DNA of 64,000 nucleotides, taken from positions 62,001 to 126,000 of the forward strand of contig JADFLR010000001.1 in the NCBI GenBank assembly GCA_022564295.1, read 5' to 3'. This document shows positions 27,915 to 35,971 of this stretch, one piece after another. Numbering within the stretch: the first letter of the stretch is position 1; every line of letters begins with the position of its first letter. The position numbers and the translations under genes are program-made. This DNA comes from Bacteroidota bacterium. GTDB lineage: Bacteria > Bacteroidota > Ignavibacteria > Ignavibacteriales > Ignavibacteriaceae. The notes below the pieces were generated by a model. That model ran no database searches. It saw only the letters and a program-made list of their open reading frames with translations, and was not told where the DNA came from.

Positions 27915-28499
27915 ATGGATACACTCACATTTTTAACAAGTTTTCTCGGCGGCGGTATTCTCGGGGCCCTTATAAACTGGGCCAGAGCAGAACGCTCAGA
28001 AAAAAAAGAACGCGAAATTAATTCCCTAGAAAAACAAATAAGGGAACTTTATGGGCCCCTTTACTACTTTATCTCACAAGCTGAAAAACTTTTTGAGCTT
28101 AATAAAAAATTCCATAATGCATATCAAAAAGAATACATCGACACAGAATACAGCCAAGATGAAGGTACGCGCAAAATATTGGACGAAGAAACGAGCCAAA
28201 CACTTGGAATTGCCAACAAGTACATATCATACGTTCAAAGCAACAATAGCAAAATCAAAGAAGTTTTGGATAAAAGCTACCCATTCATTGATCCAGAAGA
28301 CATAGAAATTTTTCTTATGTTCTTTGAACATCATATCCGGCTTAATACAGAGCGAGATGAAGAAGGAATACTCAATACACCACTGAGGATTTACAAACAT
28401 ATTGGAGACATCTCGTTTCTTCGCCCAGAAGTGATCAAAAGGATTAAGGAAAAGTTTCTCAGCAAAAAAGAACGCCTCGAGAAACTATTAAAAAAATAA
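27915..28499 (+). CDS. Cassette-borne membrane-anchored coiled-coil protein of unknown function
   Basis: 194 aa. An N-terminal membrane segment (FLTSFLGGGILGALINW) is followed by charged helices (RAERSEKKEREINSLEKQI, RELYGPLYYFISQAEKLFEL) and a basic C-terminus. Proteins of this layout are frequent in integron cassettes and islands; no function is known to me. It lies between attC-like sites 1 and 2, in the same direction as the SIR2 gene. The upstream leader contains CCCC-ttt-GGGG, a small hairpin. Confidence 0.65.
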   Translation: MDTLTFLTSFLGGGILGALINWARAERSEKKEREINSLEKQIRELYGPLYYFISQAEKLFELNKKFHNAYQKEYIDTEYSQDEGTRKILDEETSQTLGIANKYISYVQSNNSKIKEVLDKSYPFIDPEDIEIFLMFFEHHIRLNTERDEEGILNTPLRIYKHIGDISFLRPEVIKRIKEKFLSKKERLEKLLKK

Positions 28500-28527
28500 A
28501 TTTGGAACAAAGAATTTACATTACATC

Positions 28528-28647
28528 GGCTAACACAGTATATACGGTTCGGCCTTTACTTTGGAAAAGCCTCTCCAAACTTGTGCGAGGGTACGCCATC
28601 GGCGTATTATACCCCCGCGCAAGTTCGTATATGCTGGAACGTTAGGC
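28528..28647 (+). repeat. attC-like site 2 (best example)
   Basis: The left end GGCTAAC (28528) pairs imperfectly with GTTAGGC (28641-28647), a perfect match to the integron core GTTRRRY. Inside, AGTATATACG (28537) pairs with CGTATATGCT (28626), as L boxes would. The centre is a long variable palindrome (about CTTGTGCGAGGGTA with TACCCCCGCGCAAG). The 120-base length and nested symmetry match attC. The next gene starts nine bases after the core. Confidence 0.7.
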
Positions 28648-28655
28648 ACAATACA

Positions 28656-29810
28656 ATGAAAACGACTTTACTAATTGGATCAGGCGTTTCTTTTTACTCA
28701 GATATACCAGATATATCTTATATAACAAATAACATCTTAACGTCTGATAAAATTGGGAGAGGAACAGATACCAATTATTACTTAGAAGGTTATCTTGGAT
28801 ATAGTATTCAATCATATCTAAATGGATATGTATCAAAGTGCCAAAAGTTAATAAACCATGTCAAACTCAGTATTGACCAATTTTACACTCATATCCAACT
28901 TGAACATCAAACTAACTATGAAGACATTTACTATGTGCTTAGACAAATAGAAGACAGTTATCAACTAGAATATGAAAATCCGTCTACTTTAAAGCTCATA
29001 GAATATTTGCTGGTTGAAATGAATCTTAATAGAGATCATCTTAAGGAATTAATAACTGAATCGACAAGATTTATCGAATGTATAGTATGGCAATCTATTG
29101 ACAAACCATTCTCCAAATTTGACCAGTTTAACATGATTATCGATCTGCGTCAATCCTTACAATTAGAAACCATTTTAAGTTTAAATCACGATCTTGTATT
29201 AGAAAAATGGTTAACAGAAAATTCTATCGCGTTTGACGATGGTTTTCATTTGGATGGTAAAAAATTGCCTGAATGGAAAGGTTTTACGAATGAATCAAAA
29301 AATATAAAACTATGCAAGGTCCATGGTAGTATCGACTGGTTTGAATTCAGAATTACTAAACTTAAAACTTATGATAATTTAGTAAAGGTGCCTGGAAATA
29401 CTTATGTTGAAAGGATTCATGAAATTGATAATTCGTTCACGGCACCCAATTCGAGCCGACCTTCACTACTAATCGGCACCTTCAATAAAATGTGGGGTTA
29501 TTTAAGTGGTATCCATGAGATTATGTATGAAGAATTAAAAAAATCAATAATCAATTCTGACATTATTATCATTTCCGGGTATGGTTTTGGAGATAAAGGT
29601 ATCAATACAAGACTAACTAATTGGTTAGCACGAGAGAATTCGAAAAAAATGATAATTATTAATCCCAATAAGGATTCCTTGATATCAAATTCAAGGGGCA
29701 GTTATAAAATTAACATAATGACAAACCAAACAAAGCATCCTAAAGTCGAATTGATTGAGAAGAAATTTGAAGAAGTAACTTTTGAAGAGATAAAAAGGTA
29801 CTGTGCCTAA
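28656..29810 (+). CDS. Stand-alone SIR2-like domain protein (probable NADase, anti-phage type)
   Basis: 384 aa from the ATG at 28656; an upstream in-frame start would run through attC-like site 2 and is rejected. SIR2_2-type motifs in order: GSGVS (8-12) for NAD binding, S-L-N-H-D (175-179, equivalent to T-x-N-x-D), K-V-H-G-S-I-D-W (221-228, catalytic His), and I-S-G-Y-G-F-G-D-K-G-I-N near 320. No Zn-binding cysteine pairs are visible, which separates it from protein deacetylases. SIR2-like proteins of this class deplete NAD during phage infection in several defence systems; a defence role here is inference. The stop codon TAA lies inside the left core of the next attC-like site (GCCTAAC), as is common in gene cassettes. 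Confidence 0.82.
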   Translation: MKTTLLIGSGVSFYSDIPDISYITNNILTSDKIGRGTDTNYYLEGYLGYSIQSYLNGYVSKCQKLINHVKLSIDQFYTHIQLEHQTNYEDIYYVLRQIEDSYQLEYENPSTLKLIEYLLVEMNLNRDHLKELITESTRFIECIVWQSIDKPFSKFDQFNMIIDLRQSLQLETILSLNHDLVLEKWLTENSIAFDDGFHLDGKKLPEWKGFTNESKNIKLCKVHGSIDWFEFRITKLKTYDNLVKVPGNTYVERIHEIDNSFTAPNSSRPSLLIGTFNKMWGYLSGIHEIMYEELKKSIINSDIIIISGYGFGDKGINTRLTNWLARENSKKMIIINPNKDSLISNSRGSYKINIMTNQTKHPKVELIEKKFEEVTFEEIKRYCA

Positions 29811-29940
29811 CAACGCATCAAACGCTATGGAGGGTTTGTGGTACCTTGACATTTCTATGTTATTAACTAACTTTATTTTGGTCTGCTGACAGTTCGCAGG
29901 TGGAAAGTCCGCCACAGACGTTTATGCAGGGCTGTTGAAA
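29805..29940 (+). repeat. attC-like site 3
   Basis: The left core GCCTAAC (29805-29811) is classical. The stretch 29814-29832 (GCATcAAACG...TGGAGG) pairs with 29909-29927 (CCGCCACAGACGTTTATGC). The right core GTTGAAA (29934-29940) fits GTT-purine-rich. Total length is 136 bases. The SIR2 stop codon is embedded in the left core. Confidence 0.6.
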
Positions 29941-30429
29941 TAATAATGAGAAAAAACGCTTCTAACTCACAACTCAAATCCGACCGCAGTCTCGATACAG
30001 TTTTATTGGTGTTTTTGAGAATTGCAAAATATTGTTTTAGAGGTGATGAGTAATTAACCAACTTTTAAATAAATCAAAGGTGTTGTTCCTTGTAAATCAT
30101 CGCTGTCAGGGGCGGCGATTTAGTTGCAACACTGTTATAATAATTTCAAACAAAAACAAATTAAATCTTTTATGAAATTCTAAAGACTTGATTTTAGTTA
30201 GAAAACGAAGAAAAAATTGTAAAAAAAGTTTTTGCCTTGTTGGATTTTTTTACCCTGAAATATTCGTCAAATATTAGAAAGGAATTAAAGTCGTTTTAAG
30301 CTATCAAATGACTTCGATTCTGCAAAAGGACTATAAAAAACAGGCATCGGGAAGCGATCGGGTTCCTGATTATATTATCTATTTATTTTCAATTTTCTGT
30401 ACGGCATAATAGTTGACATTCATTGTCCT
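29941..30429. other. Region after the cassette-like block, no secure gene
   Basis: A 35-codon ORF (29946-30053, plus strand) starts five bases after the third core-like site, as a cassette gene might, but has no recognisable domain. The rest is AT-rich with one large hairpin (30080-30132). Confidence 0.35.
30080..30132. repeat. Large imperfect hairpin, possibly a degraded attC-like site
   Basis: Nested arms GTGTTG (30080-30085)/CAACAC (30127-30132) and AAATCATCGC (30094-30103)/GCGGCGATTT (30112-30121). Symmetry resembles the cassette-site palindromes, but no clear GTTRRRY core is present. Confidence 0.4.
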
Positions 30430-30867
30430 ATGCAGAATATGAGTATCAAGAAAATATTATCCGGAATATGGTATACATTCCTTACTATCTGTGTACTTCT
30501 TTTTGTTATTTTCTTTATAAAGGGTATGCTTCAGCCAAAACTCAAAGTAAACGTAACTACACTAAAAAACGGGGACTCTTCTGTCTTTTGGGTTGAAAAT
30601 GAGGAAAAAGTTATAATAGAATTAACGAATGTCGAAGTAAACGGTGACTATACATTAAAGAAATTTCCTTCTGATAAAGATTATAGAAAACTCAACATAC
30701 ATGGTCAGGGCAAGCAATTTATCAAACCGGGTGAAAAAGTCATGTTCTTCACAAAACACTTACACAATTCAGATGGTAAAAAGTTTAATTCCTATAGTCT
30801 GGCATTTACTAAAATAACAGTATGGGCTGAAGTTGATGGCGACCTTCGTTGGTTTACCGGAGAGTGA
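30430..30867 (+). CDS. Single-pass membrane protein of unknown function
   Basis: 145 aa with one N-terminal span (IWYTFLTICVLLFVIFFIKGM) and an extracytoplasmic beta-rich domain (VFWVENEEKVIIELTNVEV, ITVWAEVDGDLRWF). No family was recognised. The start is ATG at 30430; the ATG nine bases later is equally possible. Confidence 0.55.
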   Translation: MQNMSIKKILSGIWYTFLTICVLLFVIFFIKGMLQPKLKVNVTTLKNGDSSVFWVENEEKVIIELTNVEVNGDYTLKKFPSDKDYRKLNIHGQGKQFIKPGEKVMFFTKHLHNSDGKKFNSYSLAFTKITVWAEVDGDLRWFTGE

Positions 30868-30926
30868 TAAATAAAATAAACTAAAATTGAAATATTTTTA
30901 ATTAATAATTAGTTGAGTTGCAATTT

Positions 30927-31379
30927 ATGAAAACTGCGTACCGTGTGAACTTTCCTGAATTAGAAATTGGCGACCCAATTACTTCGAGCGAACATTTCTA
31001 TTCACATTTGAATGAAGAAAGAGAAGAAGTTGAAGAGGTATTTGAGGAGAGAAGACCAAGCTCAAAACCTTCAAGAATCAATGCAATATTTGCTTTTGAG
31101 GACGAGTCTACGGCAAAATCTTGGATGGCAATCAAACATGGACATCATTTATACAGGATTTCTGTAGATGAAGATGATATACTTCATATTGGTGATTGGA
31201 AATGGCTAGAGATTGCTCGAAATGGAAATGTTAAAGATTGCGCCGATAAATATTGGGCGTCAGAAAATTCTGATAATCCTCTTATTGAATGGATAATTAG
31301 GGAAGGGATAAATGAGGCAGAGATTGAAATTTCTGGTTTAGACCGTCGGAGATTGCTTGAAGAAAGATGGAATTGGTAA
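30927..31379 (+). CDS. Small cytoplasmic protein of unknown function (DUF2441-like layout)
   Basis: 150 aa, acidic. It contains a repeated-Glu segment (NEEREEVEEVFEERRPSSKPSR) followed by a compact domain with AIFAFEDESTAKSWMAIKHGHHLYRI. This resembles small proteins that read or alter a ligand in ADP-ribosyl-like folds, but the identity is uncertain. ATG at 30927 is preferred to TTG at 30918. A bidirectional terminator follows. Confidence 0.5.
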   Translation: MKTAYRVNFPELEIGDPITSSEHFYSHLNEEREEVEEVFEERRPSSKPSRINAIFAFEDESTAKSWMAIKHGHHLYRISVDEDDILHIGDWKWLEIARNGNVKDCADKYWASENSDNPLIEWIIREGINEAEIEISGLDRRRLLEERWNW

Positions 31380-31395
31380 CTGTTTAAAATAAAAA

Positions 31396-31430
31396 AAGCA
31401 GACAACTAATGAAAAACAAATTGTCTGCTT
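31396..31430. terminator. Bidirectional intrinsic terminator
   Basis: A perfect ten-base stem AAGCAGACAA/TTGTCTGCTT with a 15-base loop lies between convergent genes, with an A-rich flank on the left and T/A-rich sequence on the right, so it can serve both strands. Confidence 0.8.
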
Positions 31431-31451
31431 CCTTAATAAAAAACAATTCTT

Positions 31452-32087
31452 TTACTTTGTGTTATAACCGATTACAGTAATAGTAATATCGATGTTATCA
31501 GAAACTTTCTCACCCAACACCATATTCTCCACTTCATAATCGGAAAGTACAATGCTGAACTTAGCTATCACACCTAAAAGATCACCGGGTGCTTTCTTTT
31601 TTGTTTGCTCACTTTCATCAAGGTACGTCATCGTAACATCTGCAATAACTTCTTTGGTTACTCCGTGTGCAGTGAAATCTCCTATCACTTTTACTTCCAG
31701 TTTATTATCCTCTAAAGATTTAACATTGCTTACATTTTTTATCACGAATGTGATCTCCGGGTAACTTTCAGCATCAAGCCAGTTCTCACTTTGCAGATGA
31801 CCGTCTCTTAATTCAATGCCTGTTTTGAGTGATGCGGCTGAAATTGATATTGAACCTTTCAAAGTGGAAACGTCGCTTACATCAAAAGTAACTGTTCCTT
31901 TTACATCGTTTGATAATCCGGTAACGTCTTCAAGCGGTGTTGAGCTGAAAAACATTGCCTGATTTCTTCCTACTTCATCTTCAAAAGAAAAAGTTTGTTC
32001 CCCAGTAGCTTTCACTTTAAAACCCTGTGCGAAACCATAGCTAACTACAAACAGTGTTAGTATTATAAGTTTAAGTGCTCTCTTCAT
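31452..32087 (-). CDS. YceI-family periplasmic lipid-binding protein
   Basis: 211 aa. Signal peptide ending YGFAQ, then a YceI lipocalin-like barrel: GTVTFDVSDVSTLKGSISI, DGHLQSENWLDAESYPEITF, VIGDFTAHGVTKEV and the closing DNIDITITVIGYN. The family binds polyisoprenoid or other amphiphiles in the periplasm. GGAG lies eight bases before the ATG. Confidence 0.88.
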   Translation of the reverse strand: MKRALKLIILTLFVVSYGFAQGFKVKATGEQTFSFEDEVGRNQAMFFSSTPLEDVTGLSNDVKGTVTFDVSDVSTLKGSISISAASLKTGIELRDGHLQSENWLDAESYPEITFVIKNVSNVKSLEDNKLEVKVIGDFTAHGVTKEVIADVTMTYLDESEQTKKKAPGDLLGVIAKFSIVLSDYEVENMVLGEKVSDNIDITITVIGYNTK

Positions 32088-32167
32088 GGTAAGATCTCCA
32101 TATTTAATTTAGATTATTGTATTTATTATTATTTGCTTATAGTTAGAACCAACAATGTTAGCATTAA

Positions 32168-32428
32168 TTATCCTTTTTTTGTCCTGAATAGAAAGAACAG
32201 CACACCACTAATTACAGCAACCATTGCCGAAAAGCTGCCTGCGTAATCAAGTCCGATAACTATTTTATCTTTCCATTCTTTATAGGTTGTGCCAAAAAGT
32301 TCATCCTGTTTTTCTATAAGCACCTGGGTTTTTGTAAAAATATCTCCGCCATGGGCAAGCCATAGAATTAAAGCAGAAAATATCAGTACTGCTCCAACCA
32401 CAATAACTATTTTCTGTTTTTTATTCAT
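32168..32428 (-). CDS. Small two-span membrane protein
   Basis: 86 aa with hydrophobic spans at residues about 7-26 and 60-81, joined by a charged loop (FTKTQVLIEKQDELFGTTYKEWKDK) and a basic tail. No family was recognised. It lies upstream of the YceI gene on the same strand with an 80-base gap. Confidence 0.55.
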   Translation of the reverse strand: MNKKQKIVIVVGAVLIFSALILWLAHGGDIFTKTQVLIEKQDELFGTTYKEWKDKIVIGLDYAGSFSAMVAVISGVLFFLFRTKKG

Positions 32429-32620
32429 ATTTAATTTTAGATATTTGTTTTAATAAAATTTGTCAAAAGAATGACAAATTCATTTTTAGCTTACCAATTC
32501 CTTTGATTGTTTAGCTGTAATATATAAGAGAGGAATATCAGAATTATAACTTCTACGTTACAACAAATAATTATCTTTTTCAAGATAACCTTGAATCTGT
32601 TTAAAAGCAATAATTAGATT

Positions 32621-33838
32621 ATGCTCAGTTCGGGATTATATGATTTTGTTATTATCGGCGGCGGAATAATTGGTGCTGCTACAGCAATGGCTCTGCAAAA
32701 AGATTCCGGCTACAAAATTTTAATTATCGAAGCAGAGGACAAACTTGCTGCTCATCAAACCGGAAATAACAGCGGAGTTATACACTCGGGACTGTATTAC
32801 AAACCAGGTTCTCTTAAAGCAAAAAATTGCACCGAAGGAAGAGAACTAATGTATCGGTTTTGCGAAGAGAATAATATTCCGTATGATAAATGCGGAAAGA
32901 TTGTTGTGGCTGTGGATGAAAGTGAACTCGATCCTTTAAAAATGCTTTATGAAAGAGGAATTGCAAATGGATTAGAGGGGTTAAAAAAACTAAATGCCGG
33001 AGAGTTAAAGGAATATGAACCAAACGTATCTGGAATTGCCGGATTGTTCGTTCCGCAAACGGGAATTGTTGATTATAAAAAAGTAACGAAAGTTTATGCG
33101 GCAAAAGTAAAAGATAAAAATGGTGAGTTAAAGTTAAACTGTAAGTTCCTTTCTGTAAAAAAATCAAGGGATGAATTAATTATCTCAACAAATCTTGGCG
33201 AACTTAAAACGAAATTTCTTATTAACTGCGGTGGTCTTTATTCAGACAGGATTGCAAAAATTTGCGGAGTTGATCCCGGATTGATAATCATTCCATTTCG
33301 CGGAGAATATTATAAGCTGAAGATGGATAAAAAACATCTCGTAAAAAATCTAATATATCCAGTGCCCGATGTGAGCTTCCCGTTTTTAGGAGTGCACTTC
33401 ACAAGATTGATAGACGGCGGAGTTGAAGCCGGACCAAACGCCGTGCTTGCTTTTAAACGCGAAGGTTATTCGCATAAAGATATTTCACTAAGAGATGTTT
33501 CGGAAATGATAACATATGTTGGTTTCTGGAGAATGATATCGAAACATTACAAAATGGGCTTTAGAGAGTTTCATCGCTCATTAAGCAAAACAGCTTTTGT
33601 AAAAGCTCTAAGAAAACTTGTTCCTGATATAGATGCCGATAGTATTGAAAAAGGGGGCACCGGTGTACGAGCTCAGGCGCTTGAGCCGTCGGGTAAATTA
33701 GTTGATGATTTCAGAATTGTTGAAACGGAAAAAATGATTCACGTACTTAACGCTCCATCACCAGCCGCTACAGCATCAATAAGTATTGGTAATAAAATTG
33801 CACAGATGGCAAAGAAAAATTTTGAACGATATGTATAG
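32621..33838 (+). CDS. lhgO: L-2-hydroxyglutarate oxidase
   Basis: A 405-aa FAD-dependent oxidoreductase of the DAO family. It carries the dinucleotide motif V-I-I-G-G-G-I-I-G-A, then HQTGNNSGVIHSGLYYKPGSLKA, the hallmark of LhgO, and FRGEYYKL further on. The C-terminal GGTGVRAQALEPSGKLVDDF and NAPSPAATASISIG are also family features. It oxidises L-2-hydroxyglutarate to 2-oxoglutarate and passes electrons to the quinone pool. Length is as expected. It is monocistronic. Confidence 0.93.
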   Translation: MLSSGLYDFVIIGGGIIGAATAMALQKDSGYKILIIEAEDKLAAHQTGNNSGVIHSGLYYKPGSLKAKNCTEGRELMYRFCEENNIPYDKCGKIVVAVDESELDPLKMLYERGIANGLEGLKKLNAGELKEYEPNVSGIAGLFVPQTGIVDYKKVTKVYAAKVKDKNGELKLNCKFLSVKKSRDELIISTNLGELKTKFLINCGGLYSDRIAKICGVDPGLIIIPFRGEYYKLKMDKKHLVKNLIYPVPDVSFPFLGVHFTRLIDGGVEAGPNAVLAFKREGYSHKDISLRDVSEMITYVGFWRMISKHYKMGFREFHRSLSKTAFVKALRKLVPDIDADSIEKGGTGVRAQALEPSGKLVDDFRIVETEKMIHVLNAPSPAATASISIGNKIAQMAKKNFERYV

Positions 33839-34314
33839 GTTAGTTTATTTATCCTGGGAAGCTACTTTCTTTGAAAGCGGATATGATTTGTTGGCTATGC
33901 CTGTATTGGTTGAGATGAATTAAATGATGAATATCGATTAACGAATAATGATTTTAAGATGTAACATATTAATTTGTAAACTTATATCTGGAAAAGACAA
34001 ACACTTCAAAATTCAAAAATCGTTAATCGGTGTTCGATATTCAAAAAGAATCTTGTTGCACAATATGATTCTTAATTATCCTTAATAAAAATTCCTTTCT
34101 TTTCCTTAACCATTTATTTTTTAGCACCTCTCATATCTTAATCCAATTGGTTTCTCTCATATCTGTCATCTGGTTTCCATTGCCACATGAGTAATTGTCT
34201 GCTCTGCGACATTCTAACGCATCAAGACTAAATAGATTAGCGACTAAAATTAACAAACAAGCCCTTAACGTTCGAGGGCGAAACTTTTTTATAAACAACC
34301 GAAAGGATTGAGAG
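33839..34314. other. Intergenic region with an inverted repeat
   Basis: Holds an imperfect inverted repeat of about 27 bases, 33929-33955 (gaatatcgattaacg) with 34015-34042 (cgttaatcggtgttcgatattc), and a smaller hairpin GCCCT/AGGGC at 34261-34279, some 35 bases before the next start. No gene could be supported. Confidence 0.5.
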
Positions 34315-35331
34315 ATGAACACACATCAAAACAGAGGCAAAGAATTTTCGTTGGCTCGAAAATTTATAATGCCTGTCTTATTACTTTTTGCAGTTTTCGT
34401 TTCTTCTGCTAACATTATTGCACAGGACATGGATAAAGATATGATGATGGATAAAGAACAAATGATGAAGATGATGAAAATGCTGAAGGATATGGCACCT
34501 GCGAAGGGTTATATTAAAGCACATAAAGATGTTCAGGAACCGTTGGGATTGTTGGGCGGACCAATTACTGTCAATATTGAGCAGGACGGAGGCGGAGTTT
34601 TTGTTGCATTACCGGATAAAAGGAGATTAGATCCGCAGGTATTCGGCACACCAAAAATGCCTATGAAGTTTGCCGGCACTCCGGGCGTAACAGGTGTTCC
34701 ATTAATGGCAAGAGATACCGAAGGTGATATGTACACGGTAATGAATATGATGACACCTTTTGGTGATAAGAAAATGGTAATGATGAACGGTAATCTTCAG
34801 TTAGAAGCTTTGGACGCAACAGCAACTGATGCAGCTATGACTAAAGATAAAGTTAAAATGGTAGCTTCATGGGAAGATAAAGACGGAAATAAATACGAAG
34901 TCCGCTGCTGTGAAATGTTAGCTGCACACGGTATGGAATTTCCAACATTCGGCGGAGTTGTTACAAATCATATTCTTCATGGTTTTACAGGAATCGGTAC
35001 ACCTTTAATGCCGAGTGAATTTACTTACTTTGCATTTTGGGGTATGGGTGCTGTGTTAAAGAACGGAGAGGTTCTTGATAAACCTCGTTTGGTTCACGGT
35101 ATGTTAACCGAATACGTACGTACCGAAGGTTATAAGCTGGCTTTTGATGATCAGGTTACACCAACTTCACGGCATTTCCATTTAATGGTTGCGCCATTTA
35201 AACCTGTAATGGATCAGGGAACATTTGAGAAAGCACCTGTAAAAACCGGCTTAACACTTCCTAACGGAATGGAATTACCATTCTGGCATGTGATGTTTGA
35301 ATCATTAAATATAGATTCGGAAAGAGAATAA
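34315..35331 (+). CDS. Exported methionine-rich protein, possibly copper-related
   Basis: 338 aa with a signal peptide (residues about 15-37, ending NIIAQ). A striking Met/Lys/Asp run (D-M-D-K-D-M-M-M-D-K-E-Q-M-M-K-M-M-K-M) follows directly, as in proteins that bind Cu(I) through thioether ligands. The rest is beta-rich with several His residues (AAHGMEFPTF, TNHILHGF, RHFHLMVAPF). No enzyme family was recognised. It precedes a cupredoxin and a Cu-Zn SOD on the same strand, which supports a link to copper or oxidative stress (inference). The upstream hairpin may be regulatory. Confidence 0.6.
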   Translation: MNTHQNRGKEFSLARKFIMPVLLLFAVFVSSANIIAQDMDKDMMMDKEQMMKMMKMLKDMAPAKGYIKAHKDVQEPLGLLGGPITVNIEQDGGGVFVALPDKRRLDPQVFGTPKMPMKFAGTPGVTGVPLMARDTEGDMYTVMNMMTPFGDKKMVMMNGNLQLEALDATATDAAMTKDKVKMVASWEDKDGNKYEVRCCEMLAAHGMEFPTFGGVVTNHILHGFTGIGTPLMPSEFTYFAFWGMGAVLKNGEVLDKPRLVHGMLTEYVRTEGYKLAFDDQVTPTSRHFHLMVAPFKPVMDQGTFEKAPVKTGLTLPNGMELPFWHVMFESLNIDSERE

Positions 35332-35456
35332 TTTAAAACGGAGTTTAAAATTCCTAAAAAATTGTTAACTTTATAGCAGAAAAGAGTTTTAAAATCAATC
35401 TTTTATCAAAACTTTTTTCTGCTTTTATTATAAACATTAGTACAGAAAGAGTAATA

Positions 35457-35864
35457 ATGAAAACATTAATTAATGGTAAGAAGATAACCCTCTTCATTCT
35501 TCTTGCGACAATCATATCAACAGGATTGTTCTTCGGTTTTAGTAACAGTAATATCAGCGCATTAGATGTTAAAATATTACAGGATGGAGATAAACCTGCT
35601 GAAAATGAAATATGGCTTGATAAACTTACATTCATACCAAAGATGAAAGTAATTAAGGTTGGAACAAAGATTACCTGGATAAACAAAGAAACCGCAATGC
35701 ATACAGTAATTAGCGGTGCGCCAGATGCTAAGTCAGGTTTGTTCGAAAGCAAAACAATGGGTGAGGGTGGAAAATTCGCATTCACTTTTACCGAACCCGG
35801 AATCATTAAATATTATTGCGGTACGCACGAAGATATGATGACTGCAATAATAATAGTTAAATAA
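35457..35864 (+). CDS. Plastocyanin-like cupredoxin
   Basis: 135 aa, exported by an N-terminal hydrophobic segment. The domain has the type-1 copper ligands in the right order: His in A-M-H-T-V, then Cys, His and Met in Y-Y-C-G-T-H-E-D-M-M. It also has strands such as KVGTKITWINKET and GKFAFTFTEPGI. It probably carries single electrons in the periplasm. It lies 125 bases after the Met-rich gene. Confidence 0.88.
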   Translation: MKTLINGKKITLFILLATIISTGLFFGFSNSNISALDVKILQDGDKPAENEIWLDKLTFIPKMKVIKVGTKITWINKETAMHTVISGAPDAKSGLFESKTMGEGGKFAFTFTEPGIIKYYCGTHEDMMTAIIIVK

Positions 35865-35971
35865 AATTGTCTTTTCAGTGTGAAAATCAACACGAAAATT
35901 TGGTTTTTACTTTACTTATAATAATTTCATCAGTATATTTATGAACAAATGAATTAGTATCGGAGGCAGAA

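Noticed and set aside
28581-28655. Longer SIR2 protein starting at 28581
   Set aside because: The extra 25 residues are encoded by the central palindrome and right core of attC-like site 2; the ATG at 28656 fits the GSGVS motif near the N-terminus.
34261-34279. Hairpin GCCCT/AGGGC before the Met-rich gene as a riboswitch
   Set aside because: Only a five-base stem and no known riboswitch core; noted merely as a possible local structure.
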